NCBI GenBank assembly: GCA_965657795.1
Contig: CBFHQJ010000005.1
Span: 1-64,000 of the forward strand
Direction of reading: 5' to 3'
DNA: 64,000 nucleotides
Source: SW10 sp965657795
GTDB lineage: Bacteria; Verrucomicrobiota; Verrucomicrobiia; Verrucomicrobiales; Akkermansiaceae
Part shown: positions 9,060 to 18,973 of the stretch, piece after piece
Layout: every line of letters starts with the position of its first letter
How positions within the stretch are numbered: position 1 is the first letter of the stretch
Translations under genes and position numbers: made by a program
The notes under the pieces: generated by a model
The model's database searches: none
What the model saw: the letters and a program-made list of their open reading frames with translations, nothing else
What the model was told of the DNA's origin: nothing

Positions 9060-9915
9060 ATGAAGATCCTTTTGACGCTTTTATCCATCGTTCACCTTGT
9101 TTTTGCGGAGGCCAAGATTGCCGTGATGGAGATCGCGTTTGGAAACCGTTGTTCGGTCGAAAGCGTTCGCTTGGCCAAGGAATCGGGATATGCGGGAGTG
9201 CAAATTCACACCGGGAAGCTCGAAAAAAACGACCTAATGACCATCTCGGATCCCAAGCTTCAAAAGGAGTTTCTCGCCGCCTCTAAAAAACATGGCGTCG
9301 AGATCGTCTCGCTCTGCGCCGGGGCGATGAACCGGATCGATGTCACCAAGCCGGGAGAGTCCCGTGAGCGCGGACGGGCGGTGATGATTCACTCCATGAA
9401 TGCCTGCCAGAAACTGGGATGCAAAACCCTTCTCTTTCCCTTTTTTGGACCCTCTAATTTCCAAAAGAGTGACGAAAAACTGGAAGGCGTGGCAGAATTC
9501 TTGAGAGAACTTCGACCTTCGGCAGAACACTACGGGGTAACCATCGGGATCGAATCACCCGTCACTCATGACCGGATCAAACAACTGCTCAAGCTCATTT
9601 GGAATCCCGAGTGCGTGAAAATGTACTACGACACCGGCAACATGGGGCGCAAAAATGAGGACATTCACAAGGCCCTTAGATCCTTCGGTAACGAAGGGGT
9701 TTGCGAAATTCACTTGAAGCCCAAAAAAAGGAATTCACTTTGGGAAAAATGACGGAACTGATCTCACAAAGCTTGCCGCCACGCTGGACGAGATCGGCTA
9801 CGAGAGATGGTTGGTTTTTGAGCAAGGCGGGGGCGTCAAAAAGGGAGAAACCCAACTTTCCAAAGAGAACCTGAAGGGAGTGAAAAAACTGGTTTCACTG
9901 CGAAGGAAAGACTAG
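9060..9915 (+). pseudogene. Secreted sugar-isomerase-like TIM-barrel protein, frameshifted in an A7 run
   Basis: The first frame (9060-9752) has a signal peptide (MKILLTLLSIVHLVFAEAK) and a xylose-isomerase-like TIM barrel: 'AVMEIAFGNRCSVESVRLAK', 'GYAGVQIH', 'VSLCAGAMN', 'IGIESPVTHD', 'VKMYYDTGNM', 'VCEIHLKPKK'. It then leaves the family pattern and stops. Dropping one A from the A7 run at 9723-9729 restores a frame to the TAG at 9913-9915. That frame encodes GIHFGKNDGTDLTKLAATLD followed by EIGYERWLVFEQGGG, exactly the expected final strand of the barrel. Total restored length is about 284 residues, normal for the family. Either the gene is broken, the run was miscalled, or slippage produces the full protein. 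It would act in the periplasm on a sugar; the substrate is unknown. Confidence 0.8.
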
Positions 9916-10038
9916 GTGCCCACCCTTTTAACTTGCCGGCCCATACCGTTTTATCCGCGTAAGCATCTGTCCTACAACACTCAAATTCCTCTCATCAAAT
10001 TGACAGCCGATCCCCTTCACCATAGAGCGGGATCTCAC

Positions 10039-12180
10039 ATGATCAATAAAACTCGTTTTACACTGGCCGCGGCAATTTTGGGCGGAATCGTAACCCAAAG
10101 CCAGGCCCTCGACCTCCTCGGCTATTGGGATTTCAACAATCAAACCGACGACCAAAGCGGTAATGGCAATGCCGCCGTTCTGGCTGATGGAGCTGTCATC
10201 TCGCCTGACACCGAAGGATTCAGTGGAACCGCAGGCGACTACGCTTTGGAGCTGGGACCCTCAGGAAACTCAGCCCGGGCCGATATCAACCTCGACCTCT
10301 CAGCCTCCACTTCGGCAAATGCCATGGCTGTCAGCTTTTGGCAGTTTGACATTGGGGATGGCTTCGGAGCGAATGCACCCACGACTTCGTTCGGAATGCT
10401 GAGTTCCACCGGTGGCGGCACGCGGGGATTCCAGAGCCACTCACCTTGGAGCGACGGCAATATCTACTTCGACCATGGTGGCGCATGCTGCGGAGGGGGA
10501 AATCGCCTCAGAGGACAAATCGGGACCTCCGTCATCAATGGCTGGCATCACATTGTCCTGCAGGTGGATAACGGAAGCAAACAGATCTGGATTGATGGTG
10601 AGCTCTTCCTCGAACAGCTCACCGGAGCGGTTGTAATTCCAACCTTCAACAACCAACTCATGATCGGAGCCCAACCCGATATCACCGCCAATGGCTTCGG
10701 AGGCAGGATCGATGAGTTCGCGGTCTGGGACGACGTTTTAACCCCGCTTCAAATTACGCGTCTGTTTAACGGCGAATCTTCCACCGTGCTCGTCGATACA
10801 ACTGATAGTGATGGAGACCTTCTCCCCGATGTCTTTGAGCAGCTCATTATCGACGCGGATCCCGATGATGCCATTGCCTCACTCGCTGAGGTCCTGCCCG
10901 GTGATGACTTTGACAATGACATGCTCACCAATGCCGAAGAACTTGCTGCCGAGACCGATCCAATTGATCCCGACACCGATGGTGACTCCCTCCTTGATGG
11001 GATTGAATCAAACAGTGGCACTTTTGTCTCCGCTGACTCGGACACCGGCACCGATCCCAATAATGACGACTCAGATGGAGATGGCCTCTTGGATGGCGTC
11101 GAAAACCCCACCCTTCCCTTTGTCGATGCCGCGCAACCGGGCACCGATCCAAACAAGGCTGATACCGACGAAGATACCTTCGGAGATCTCCTCGAAATCG
11201 AAAATGGATCAAACCCAACAGACCCTGCAGACGTCCTCGGAAACGATGAACTCGAGCTTCTGGGATACTGGGATTTCGACAATAACTCAGATCCGGCTTC
11301 GGCACCCGACCTCTCTGGAAACTCTCCCGCTGCAACTCTGGTCAGCCCAGCGGTATTTTCCGAGGCAGGACTTGGTCACAGTGGAGCGGGGAACGACCGG
11401 TCACTTGATCTCGGAGCATCTAACAATGCTGCTTACGCCCAAGTCCCAGCCGGGGACCATCTCAAGACCGCCCAGTTTAATAACTCGATGTGCGTGAGCT
11501 TCTGGCAGCTCAACACGGACACGCTGGTTCAGAGCAGCAGCTTCTGGATCACCAGCGGTCGGGCTTTCCAGGCTCACGTCCCCTGGAGTGACGGCACTCT
11601 CTACTTTGATCACAACAACACACTCACCGCCGGAGGACGATTAACCATTCCAGATGCCCGTGGAGCAGGGCTGGTGGTTCAAGATCAGTGGCAACACATC
11701 CTTCTTCAAAAAACAGCGGAAGGAAACAAGGAGATCTACATTGATGGAATTCTCCAGGGTTCTCAGCTAACAGGCGAAGCCTTTGCCATGTCAAACCTCG
11801 ATGGCCAGGTCGTAATCGGGGCAGAAGGCCTGTCCTTCATCAATAGCTTCAGCGGCCGAATCGATGAATTCGCCATCTTCAGCAAGCCACTCGATCAGGA
11901 GCAAATCACCCGCCTCGCCGAAGGCACGCCTGCAATCGAGATCCTGGGGCCACCGGTCCCGCTTGCGATCACCTCTCTTGAGGTTGGCGAGGACGGAAGA
12001 ACGACGATCGTCTTCCCCGCCAAAGCGAGCACCACCTATGCGGTAGAGGTTTCCAACGATTTAGAAACCTGGACCGAGTTGATCGACGACCTGCAGTCGG
12101 ACACCGGCGAGGCCAGCTTCACTGACTCGATTACCACTCCGAATCAGCCCAAACTCTTCTACCGCATCATTGAATTGTAG
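10039..12180 (+). CDS. Secreted protein with two LamG domains and calcium-type TSP3 repeats
   Basis: This is a 713-residue protein. I chose the ATG at 10039, which gives the signal MINKTRFTLAAAILGGIVTQ; the longer frame begins directly at the upstream stop and adds 41 non-signal residues. The first LamG/concanavalin-like domain (about 25-240) contains 'LLGYWDFNNQTDDQSGNG', 'YFDHGGACCGGGNRL', 'IWIDGELF' and 'GRIDEFAVWDDVL'. Asp-rich repeats of the thrombospondin type-3 kind follow (about 255-410; DSDGDLLPD, DTDGDSLLDG, DSDGDGLLDG). A second LamG domain (about 415-640) lacks the Cys-Cys. The C-terminal segment (YAVEVSNDLETWTELID to FYRIIEL) is the small beta domain common at the end of verrucomicrobial surface proteins. 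It is probably a surface adhesin or glycan binder. It has no PEP-CTERM tail. The following gene is a partial tandem copy. Confidence 0.85.
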   Translation: MINKTRFTLAAAILGGIVTQSQALDLLGYWDFNNQTDDQSGNGNAAVLADGAVISPDTEGFSGTAGDYALELGPSGNSARADINLDLSASTSANAMAVSFWQFDIGDGFGANAPTTSFGMLSSTGGGTRGFQSHSPWSDGNIYFDHGGACCGGGNRLRGQIGTSVINGWHHIVLQVDNGSKQIWIDGELFLEQLTGAVVIPTFNNQLMIGAQPDITANGFGGRIDEFAVWDDVLTPLQITRLFNGESSTVLVDTTDSDGDLLPDVFEQLIIDADPDDAIASLAEVLPGDDFDNDMLTNAEELAAETDPIDPDTDGDSLLDGIESNSGTFVSADSDTGTDPNNDDSDGDGLLDGVENPTLPFVDAAQPGTDPNKADTDEDTFGDLLEIENGSNPTDPADVLGNDELELLGYWDFDNNSDPASAPDLSGNSPAATLVSPAVFSEAGLGHSGAGNDRSLDLGASNNAAYAQVPAGDHLKTAQFNNSMCVSFWQLNTDTLVQSSSFWITSGRAFQAHVPWSDGTLYFDHNNTLTAGGRLTIPDARGAGLVVQDQWQHILLQKTAEGNKEIYIDGILQGSQLTGEAFAMSNLDGQVVIGAEGLSFINSFSGRIDEFAIFSKPLDQEQITRLAEGTPAIEILGPPVPLAITSLEVGEDGRTTIVFPAKASTTYAVEVSNDLETWTELIDDLQSDTGEASFTDSITTPNQPKLFYRIIEL

Positions 12181-12263
12181 GCCTTTATCAACGTATTGTG
12201 AACATTTGAGCCTTACACTGATCCACTGATTTAAATCATTCTTATCTCCTGAACACACGAACC

Positions 12264-13085
12264 ATAAATAAACTCATACCAACAATCGCCTTTCTCGCAG
12301 TCGGCTCCGCCGGAGCTGCCGTGACAGCCGGTAACCTCCTCGCCTTTTATGACTTCAATGGCAATGCCAACGACGGAAGCGGTAATGGAGCAAACGCAAC
12401 TCTGAACGCTGGGGCTGTGATCTCGGCTGATGGAGCTGGATACAGCGGGAACGCCGGGGATTCCTCGCTCGATCTCGGAGCTTCCGAAAATTCCGCGAGA
12501 GCAGATGCCACTGTCGACTTTTCAAGCTCCACCAGTGGAAACATCATGTCAGTCAGCTTCTGGCAGTATGATGTTGGCAACGGTGCTGGCGCAAATGCTG
12601 CTACCACTGCCTTCGGATTACTAAGCAGCACTGGTGGAGGCAATCGTGGCTTTCAGGCCCACACACCATGGAGCGATGGAACAGTCTACTTCGACCATGG
12701 TGGAGCCTGTTGTGGTGCGGGAAATCGGCTCACAACCGCCGTTGGCACCTCCTTGCTCGATTCCTGGACACATTTCGTCTTTCAGGTTGATAACGGGAAC
12801 AAGTAACTCTGGATCAACGGGGTTCTTGAGGCCGTACAAGTAACTGGGGCCGTTGCAGTCCCTACTTTCACGGGAGCACTCATGATCGGGGCACAACCCG
12901 ATATTACCGCAAATGGCTTGGGAGGCCGAATCGACGAGTTCGCCGTCTGGAACACCGCTCTTTCTCCCGATGACATTTCAGTTCTCGCCGGTGGAGCAGG
13001 AACTCAAACAATCCTCGTACCCGAACCCTCCGGCAGCATTCTCATGCTCCTTGGCGGCCTTGGTTTGCTTAGACGCCGCCGCTAG
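12264..13085 (+). pseudogene. LamG PEP-CTERM protein gene with a nonsense codon and no normal start
   Basis: The reading frame holds a signal-like segment (NKLIPTIAFLAVGSAGAA), a LamG domain with 'NLLAFYDFNGNANDGSGNG', 'YFDHGGACCGAGNRL' and 'GGRIDEFAVWNTALSP', and an intact PEP-CTERM tail (VPEPSGSILMLLGGLGLLRR). It is a close relative of the first LamG domain of the preceding gene. Two lesions are visible. Codon 12804-12806 is TAA where the two sister domains have CAA (Gln before Ile-Trp-Ile-Asp-Gly). The start position aligned with the sister ATG reads ACC-ATA, so no ATG, GTG or TTG precedes the signal peptide; the first GTG is at 12321, inside it. With both repaired the product would be about 273 residues. 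A strong terminator follows, so transcription was once organised. Confidence 0.85.
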
Positions 13086-13112
13086 ATCGCAACCTAAATC
13101 GTTTTACCAAAG

Positions 13113-13143
13113 AACGCCGCCTCTTCGGAGTTGGCGTTTTTTT
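13113..13143 (+). terminator. Rho-independent terminator after the LamG gene
   Basis: AACGCC pairs with GGCGTT, with an inner CTC-TTCG-GAG hairpin (UUCG tetraloop) separated by small GC/TT bulges, followed by seven T residues. It lies 27 nt after the LamG stop codon, between convergent genes. Confidence 0.85.
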
Positions 13144-13216
13144 GCATCCTTTCCCAGCAAGCTCCCATTCATCCAGATGACTCCTTTTGTATCCGGGAAG
13201 AATCAGCCTCCGAATG

Positions 13217-16200
13217 CTATAATCCTCCAACCACCTTAAGCCGGGCAAATTTTCGCCCCCCTTCGGCAGCGATCGAGCGAACAACAACTTCATCATTGCC
13301 ACCAGCTACCGGCGTCCGACTCACGATGACTCCCGAAGTCCAGTTATGAAGATCGTCCGAAAATTCAGCCACCACCATCACGCCACAAGCTGATCTCGCC
13401 TGCTCGAAACTGAATACGAATTCACCACCGACGGTGGAAACTGTGATCGGGTTCTCATTGCTGGCATTCGGATCCGAACCCGTCACAAATTCGATAATCG
13501 CAGGCAGACCATCGCCATCGTTATCGGTCAGCTCATCTCCCGGAAAGAGTCCATGAATCGTGAGCCAATCATCCAGAGAAACACTGTCGCTGGTGCCCGG
13601 AGAACCATCGAGAGAAACGCTGGCACGCCAGGAAGCAGCGTCCGAATGATCAATCCCACTCGCCGGACATCCCATGGTCAGGGAGTATCCCACGCCATCT
13701 GCCGATTCCGGCCATGGCAGATTGTCATCGTAAACAAATTCATGGATCGCCGTTCCCAGACCAAGGGAAAGTTTCAGATTTTCTCCCCCATTACTGAGAC
13801 GATCCCCCGATTCCCACTGACCAGCGATGGGGAGACCAGGACCATATCTCGCTTCAAAGGTGGCAATATCAGCAACCACCAATAGATAAGCTCCGGCGGC
13901 AATCGTGGTCCCATCGGCAAAATCAAAATCGACTCCCTTGGTAAAACGAACACCGGTGAGATCAAGAGTGGAACTGCTGACACTTTGAACCTCTATGAAC
14001 TCCAGAAGCTCGTCTCCCGCAGGATGATACATAATCTCGCTAATCACCAACCCGTCACGGAAGGGCGTGACATCCGGATCACCGGCAATGAACTCGATCG
14101 CCTCTGACCAATGACTGCCCCGCCCCGTGTCGTCAAAGTGCCGCACCCGGACGCGATAGGTTCTACCGGGGCGCAAGACCGAATTCGGAATCGAAACATT
14201 GGCGCTGCCACCCGATGACCAAACCTCCTCAATCTCATACTTCCAGGGATCTCCGTCCATATAGCCCGGAATGCTTGGATTGTAGACCTCCCCAACTCGC
14301 CACTCCATCGAAGCAAAGGTCCCGCTCCCCTGTGGGTCGGAAAATGCAGTGCTTTGAAAACTCAAACCATCAGCCGGGAAACCCCCGACTCCGGTGTAAG
14401 TTACAATGGGGCGATCCGGAATGGCACTGTCAGCGGCTTCCTGAGCGAGGTAACCCCAGCCGTAACCATCCTCGTCCTGATCGTTGACCGCGAAAGGAGT
14501 CGGATCAACGTCGTACATGTAGTCGATGATACTCTCCTGAAACCCTTCGTGATCCGCAGTCGAAATCGTCCGGGAGTAGTTGGTCTGCAATCCTGTTTCA
14601 AATCTCGAAAGCTGATACCAGGGACCGCGATGTCCGCCTCTGGTTCTCGGGTGATAGGACCACATGGATTCGTCGGCATCAACCAGAGTCAGAGGAACTC
14701 CTCTCGGATTTACAAACTGGGAAATCTCTTCCACCAACTGCGCGGCGTGCCCGCCATCGCGACCGATATCCGAAAAGAGCAGGTCTCCCAACTCCCGACA
14801 ACGATTACGGAATTCAAGGCTGATCTCTGGGTGATCGAGACAACGGTCGGCACGAATGACACCGCTCCAGACGTGCTTTACCGGAGCGTACATCATATCG
14901 AGATCCCACGGGATGACCCGCCATTGATCGGCCGTGGGCTCATGATAGAAGTAGTAGTTGGTGGTGTCACGCAGATCGACGTTTCCAGTCGCCCGGTTGA
15001 TCGCTCGAAATCCATAGTAGCTCTCAAGGTGGAATTGATCACGCCACCACGCGACCGTATTCAAGTTGGCGCTCGCGGCGTAGAAAGCATTCCAATCCGA
15101 GGAATTCTCAACCTGGGTCGGCCCCTGGTTCTTCTTGTCTCCCCCGCCACCCTGGATTTTGTAAACATTGCCATCGGGGAGATCTTTATCATCCAAAAAC
15201 CGCCCGTCGGGATGCTCGATTGCTTGATAGAGCCCCCAAAAATCCCCCTCATACTGATCGGCTGGAGCTTCCACTGCCCCGTCAACAACCCGGAAATGAA
15301 CGTGGTGGGTATTGGAACCAGTGACACCGGCCAATTGATAAAGGCGATGTGGCACGACCTCGTTCAGCCCGGCGATTCCACGTTGGGAAGAGAGCCAAGG
15401 CGAGGCACAGGAGTTAAAGTTTAGAGTCCTCCAAGTCGTTTTGTATCTCTTACCATAAGCATCCCGCGCCCTGAAATCATGAGTGCGGTTAAACTTGAAA
15501 CGCCATTTGTTTTTTCCACTCACGTAAGTCGAAGCCTCACCGCGATTGTAAAACTGGATATGATCATAAACGCGGCCTTCATAAACCATCGTTCCCCACA
15601 TGCGAACACCATCGGAGCCGTTTGAATACTGGCTGTTGGTGACATCGCTCGAGTTCGCAACCAAGTGATAAACCGGTTGGGCATTCCCCATAACCTCGGC
15701 TGGAATCGTTTGAGCTGCCGTTGAACCCGGTTGCTTTGCCCCGGTCCACGCGGGAACTCCATCGTAAACAAAATAAGCAAAATTGGGCTGCTCATCATCG
15801 GCATAGGGAACCTGGATTGCGTTCCCAAGAGCGTCTTCCAACTGAATCCGGTAACGAACAAGCCGCCGATGAACTTGCAAGGTTGCGGGAAGCGTAACAG
15901 TGAAAATTGAATCCGCGGCGGAGACGTCTCCCGCCGTGCCGTCATCGACCATGGGGACATCGACCCAGCTGGTTTGGTAGGCGGCATCATTCTTGCGAAT
16001 ATAGTTTCCGGGATCCACAAGTTGATAACTCAAAGTCACCGGACCAACACCATCGACATCGGAAATTAAGGACGTGATTTTGACCTCTTCACCTCCACCC
16101 GGCTGATCGGGAGTATGATTGACCTGACGGATAGCTGGAGGAGCGGCACTCAAAGTGGGAGCAGCCACGCTATTGGCCACACCGGGTGTTGGATTACCGG

Positions 16201-18862
16201 TCGCGGTTGCAGCGTCAGGAGTTTTGAGTTCGACATCGATCGAGAAATCGCTGCTTCCCAAGGTGGCATTCAGCGCATGGACCGCCACGACATTACTGCC
16301 TCCCACGAGAACGTTGCTGGCATTATTGACAATGACTTCTTCCCAGACCGCCTCGTGATTCGTTCCGGTGTCATTGAACGCTTTGTCCCCACCCGTTACC
16401 GAGACGCGTGCCACCTCCTGGCCATTGATCCAAACGATGGCACCGTCGTCACAATAGACCCGAACAAGAAGGCGAGACGGAATTTCATCGGCAGCAACCG
16501 TGAAAGTTTTTCGAAGATAGACGGTCGAGTATCCATTCCTCATGTCACCCAGCACCGTGGCATCATCGCCATCACCATAGCCAATGGGAGTGATTCCCGA
16601 AAGCCAGCTGGCGTCTTGAGAGAAGCCCAACTCACGCCAGGCATCAACCGGGTTGGAAGCCTCACTATCTCCCTTTCGATAGCTCCAACTGGATCCCGAA
16701 GGTAGATAAGTGACACTCGGTCCTACCGGCCCCGTACCGGCACTCCGCCACGATCCACCAAGATCATTATCGAGTTCGGGGTGAATGAGTTCCATCGATC
16801 CGCCATTTCCGCGCGCCGAGGTTGGCCAGGGGAAACCTGCCTTATAATCAACCCGGTCGACCTCTCCCCCTCCGCTATCAAGAAGACGCAAATCATCTCC
16901 ATTCACACTGAGATTTCCGGAGTATTGCAGAGCTGTCGTGACTCCAAATTTCGACTGCATTGTCGAGAAGTCTTCAGCAATGACAAGATACCCTCCCGGC
17001 GCAATCGAGGTGCCATCAGGAAAAACAAAATCCCCAACTCCTGAGAGAGACCATCCCGAGAGATCAAACGAAAGATCGCCGGCATTATAGAGTTCCACAA
17101 ATTCCGCCGGCTCGGTTTTTGGTTCGGCATCATAGTGGACCTCATTGATCACCACTCCCAAGGCTGCTGCAGCAGTGGTGGTGAAGGTTCTGGAATCCGC
17201 CGCCCAAGTGATCCCTGCGCTATTCTCAGCCCGCGCGCGGAAATAATAAGTCGTTTCGGGAATGAGCAAACTCACCGTCTTGGAAAAATCCCCATTGTCA
17301 GACCCGGCGCTGGCGCTTTTCTCCCAGGCGGTAGGATTTATCCCTCCGTCCTTGGTACCATAATAGAAAGTCAGGTTGGGAGTATCGCTCCCGGTATCGG
17401 TCACCGTTCCTTCCAATCGCGCGGACGAACCGCTCACATTTGTGGCATCCCGATTGACGATACTGGAAGGAGCGGCAACCGGGGTGGTGAAGCTTCCACT
17501 GGAACCGGCCCAGCTTTCACCTCCGGAGTTGACGGCATAGGATCGGTAAAAGTAAGTCGTCCCATCACTCAGTCCAAACACAGCTGATGTTTCACTTCGA
17601 CTGACTTCCCCAAGAACAATGCTGCTTTGCCAACTTCCGATAACGCTCGCACCGTCGGTCGTGCCGTAATATATGGTCACGTTTGGATTCTCTCCTCCGG
17701 TCGCTGTCACCTGGGCTCCCAGGGTCACCGAGTTCGCTTCGATATCCTGCGCCGCCAAATTCGACATCGTCGGTGCCAAAGGAAGAGTGGTGAAACTTTC
17801 CGTTTCAGATGCCCAACTGTCGCCTCCGGCATTGGTTGCCTTGGCTCCATAAAAATACGTGGTGGCGGGCAACAGTCCGGTAACGTTGGAAGAAAAACCC
17901 GCTGTTTGCGTTCCCGCGAGAGTCACCGCAGAATCCCAGGCACCTTCAGTCTGACCACCGTCTTCTTTACCATAGTAAACCGTCACCGTGGGTGCTCCGA
18001 TCCCGATATCCGTCACCGCACCATTCAAGGTGGCACTTGATACCGTCACCGAACTGGCCGGAGTCACACCCAACGCTGCAAGATCGGTAGTGGCTCCACC
18101 AAGATCAGTTGCGGGCGCTCCCTCCGCCAAGGTTGCGATTTCCGCCGGACTTAAAAAGCTGGCCCAAACCGCGAACTCATCGATCCGTCCCCCGAAGCCA
18201 TTGTTGGTCCCGGCAGGCTCGGCTCCGATCATGAGCTGGCCTGTGAAGGAAGAAATCGTCGCCGCCCCGGAGGCCTGTTCATCAAGCTTCACCCCGTCGA
18301 TCCATATTTGCTTCTGCCCACCCGACACCTGCAACACGACATGCTTCCATTGGTTCAAGGTCGAGGTTCCAATCGAAACACTCCGGCGATTGGACCCACC
18401 ACAGCACGCCCCACCGTGATCAAAGTAGGCATTGCCATCGCCCCAAGGAACGTGCGCTTGGAATCCTCGATTTCCACCACCGCTCGATGCCACAATTCCA
18501 AAGCTCGTACTTGAAGCATTCCCTCCTCCACCATTCCCAATGTCATACTGCCAAAAGCTCACCGCCATCGCGTCATTGGCGGTCGCCAACGAAAAATCCA
18601 CGGTAGCATCTGCTCTTGCGCCATTGCCGCTTACACCGACATTCAGGGCTCGATCGCCTACCGCGCCACTAAAACCTTCGGTGTCTCCACTGATTAAGCC
18701 TCCCCCATTCAAGCTGGCATCCGCTCCATTTCCCGATTGGTCCGTGGTCTGGCCATTAAAATCGTAATAAACTAAAAGCTCAGCCGCTCTGGTGGCAGGA
18801 ACAACAAGGACGAAGGCCACGATCAGGGAAAGCAAGCGCGGGATTCGGAGGAATGATTTCAT
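13217..18862 (-). CDS. Giant secreted LamG / FnIII / lamin-tail / CotH kinase-like protein
   Basis: This is a 1,881-residue protein. I start it at the ATG at 18862, which gives the signal MKSFLRIPRLLSLIVAFVLV ending ATRA; a 34-residue upstream extension carries no signal. Approximate order: LamG 27-255 (YFDHGGACCGG, IWIDGVKL, GGRIDEFAVW); three FnIII-like repeats 270-565, each with a 'YYG..DG' strand and 'TTYF..A.N'; lamin-tail domain 571-700 (VVINEVHYDAE, EFVELYNAG); a jelly-roll segment 710-880 (VRVYCDDGAIVWINGQEVAR); a CotH kinase-like domain about 1050-1420 with IQFYNRG, KWRFKFN and WRVIPWDLDMMY; a second lamin-tail domain about 1600-1740 (LVISEIMYHPAGDELLEFIE); and a Ca-type plus small beta C-terminal region. 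CotH-fold proteins are atypical kinases that can phosphorylate secreted proteins. Its position 111 nt after a run of sulfatases suggests surface assembly or glycan capture, but this is inference. Confidence 0.88.
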   Translation of the reverse strand: MKSFLRIPRLLSLIVAFVLVVPATRAAELLVYYDFNGQTTDQSGNGADASLNGGGLISGDTEGFSGAVGDRALNVGVSGNGARADATVDFSLATANDAMAVSFWQYDIGNGGGGNASSTSFGIVASSGGGNRGFQAHVPWGDGNAYFDHGGACCGGSNRRSVSIGTSTLNQWKHVVLQVSGGQKQIWIDGVKLDEQASGAATISSFTGQLMIGAEPAGTNNGFGGRIDEFAVWASFLSPAEIATLAEGAPATDLGGATTDLAALGVTPASSVTVSSATLNGAVTDIGIGAPTVTVYYGKEDGGQTEGAWDSAVTLAGTQTAGFSSNVTGLLPATTYFYGAKATNAGGDSWASETESFTTLPLAPTMSNLAAQDIEANSVTLGAQVTATGGENPNVTIYYGTTDGASVIGSWQSSIVLGEVSRSETSAVFGLSDGTTYFYRSYAVNSGGESWAGSSGSFTTPVAAPSSIVNRDATNVSGSSARLEGTVTDTGSDTPNLTFYYGTKDGGINPTAWEKSASAGSDNGDFSKTVSLLIPETTYYFRARAENSAGITWAADSRTFTTTAAAALGVVINEVHYDAEPKTEPAEFVELYNAGDLSFDLSGWSLSGVGDFVFPDGTSIAPGGYLVIAEDFSTMQSKFGVTTALQYSGNLSVNGDDLRLLDSGGGEVDRVDYKAGFPWPTSARGNGGSMELIHPELDNDLGGSWRSAGTGPVGPSVTYLPSGSSWSYRKGDSEASNPVDAWRELGFSQDASWLSGITPIGYGDGDDATVLGDMRNGYSTVYLRKTFTVAADEIPSRLLVRVYCDDGAIVWINGQEVARVSVTGGDKAFNDTGTNHEAVWEEVIVNNASNVLVGGSNVVAVHALNATLGSSDFSIDVELKTPDAATATGNPTPGVANSVAAPTLSAAPPAIRQVNHTPDQPGGGEEVKITSLISDVDGVGPVTLSYQLVDPGNYIRKNDAAYQTSWVDVPMVDDGTAGDVSAADSIFTVTLPATLQVHRRLVRYRIQLEDALGNAIQVPYADDEQPNFAYFVYDGVPAWTGAKQPGSTAAQTIPAEVMGNAQPVYHLVANSSDVTNSQYSNGSDGVRMWGTMVYEGRVYDHIQFYNRGEASTYVSGKNKWRFKFNRTHDFRARDAYGKRYKTTWRTLNFNSCASPWLSSQRGIAGLNEVVPHRLYQLAGVTGSNTHHVHFRVVDGAVEAPADQYEGDFWGLYQAIEHPDGRFLDDKDLPDGNVYKIQGGGGDKKNQGPTQVENSSDWNAFYAASANLNTVAWWRDQFHLESYYGFRAINRATGNVDLRDTTNYYFYHEPTADQWRVIPWDLDMMYAPVKHVWSGVIRADRCLDHPEISLEFRNRCRELGDLLFSDIGRDGGHAAQLVEEISQFVNPRGVPLTLVDADESMWSYHPRTRGGHRGPWYQLSRFETGLQTNYSRTISTADHEGFQESIIDYMYDVDPTPFAVNDQDEDGYGWGYLAQEAADSAIPDRPIVTYTGVGGFPADGLSFQSTAFSDPQGSGTFASMEWRVGEVYNPSIPGYMDGDPWKYEIEEVWSSGGSANVSIPNSVLRPGRTYRVRVRHFDDTGRGSHWSEAIEFIAGDPDVTPFRDGLVISEIMYHPAGDELLEFIEVQSVSSSTLDLTGVRFTKGVDFDFADGTTIAAGAYLLVVADIATFEARYGPGLPIAGQWESGDRLSNGGENLKLSLGLGTAIHEFVYDDNLPWPESADGVGYSLTMGCPASGIDHSDAASWRASVSLDGSPGTSDSVSLDDWLTIHGLFPGDELTDNDGDGLPAIIEFVTGSDPNASNENPITVSTVGGEFVFSFEQARSACGVMVVAEFSDDLHNWTSGVIVSRTPVAGGNDEVVVRSIAAEGGRKFARLKVVGGL

Positions 18863-18973
18863 GCAAAAGTTCAACATTTGGTCGATGAAACGATCACCAA
18901 CCCTGACACACAGAAACAACTTTCCCATCACAAGTTCCACTATGGTGGAAGGGGCAGCCGTCACTTTCCAATC

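Noticed and set aside
14354..15424. 356-residue plus-strand frame inside the CotH giant
   Set aside because: It lies antisense to the CotH kinase-like domain and has no family pattern.
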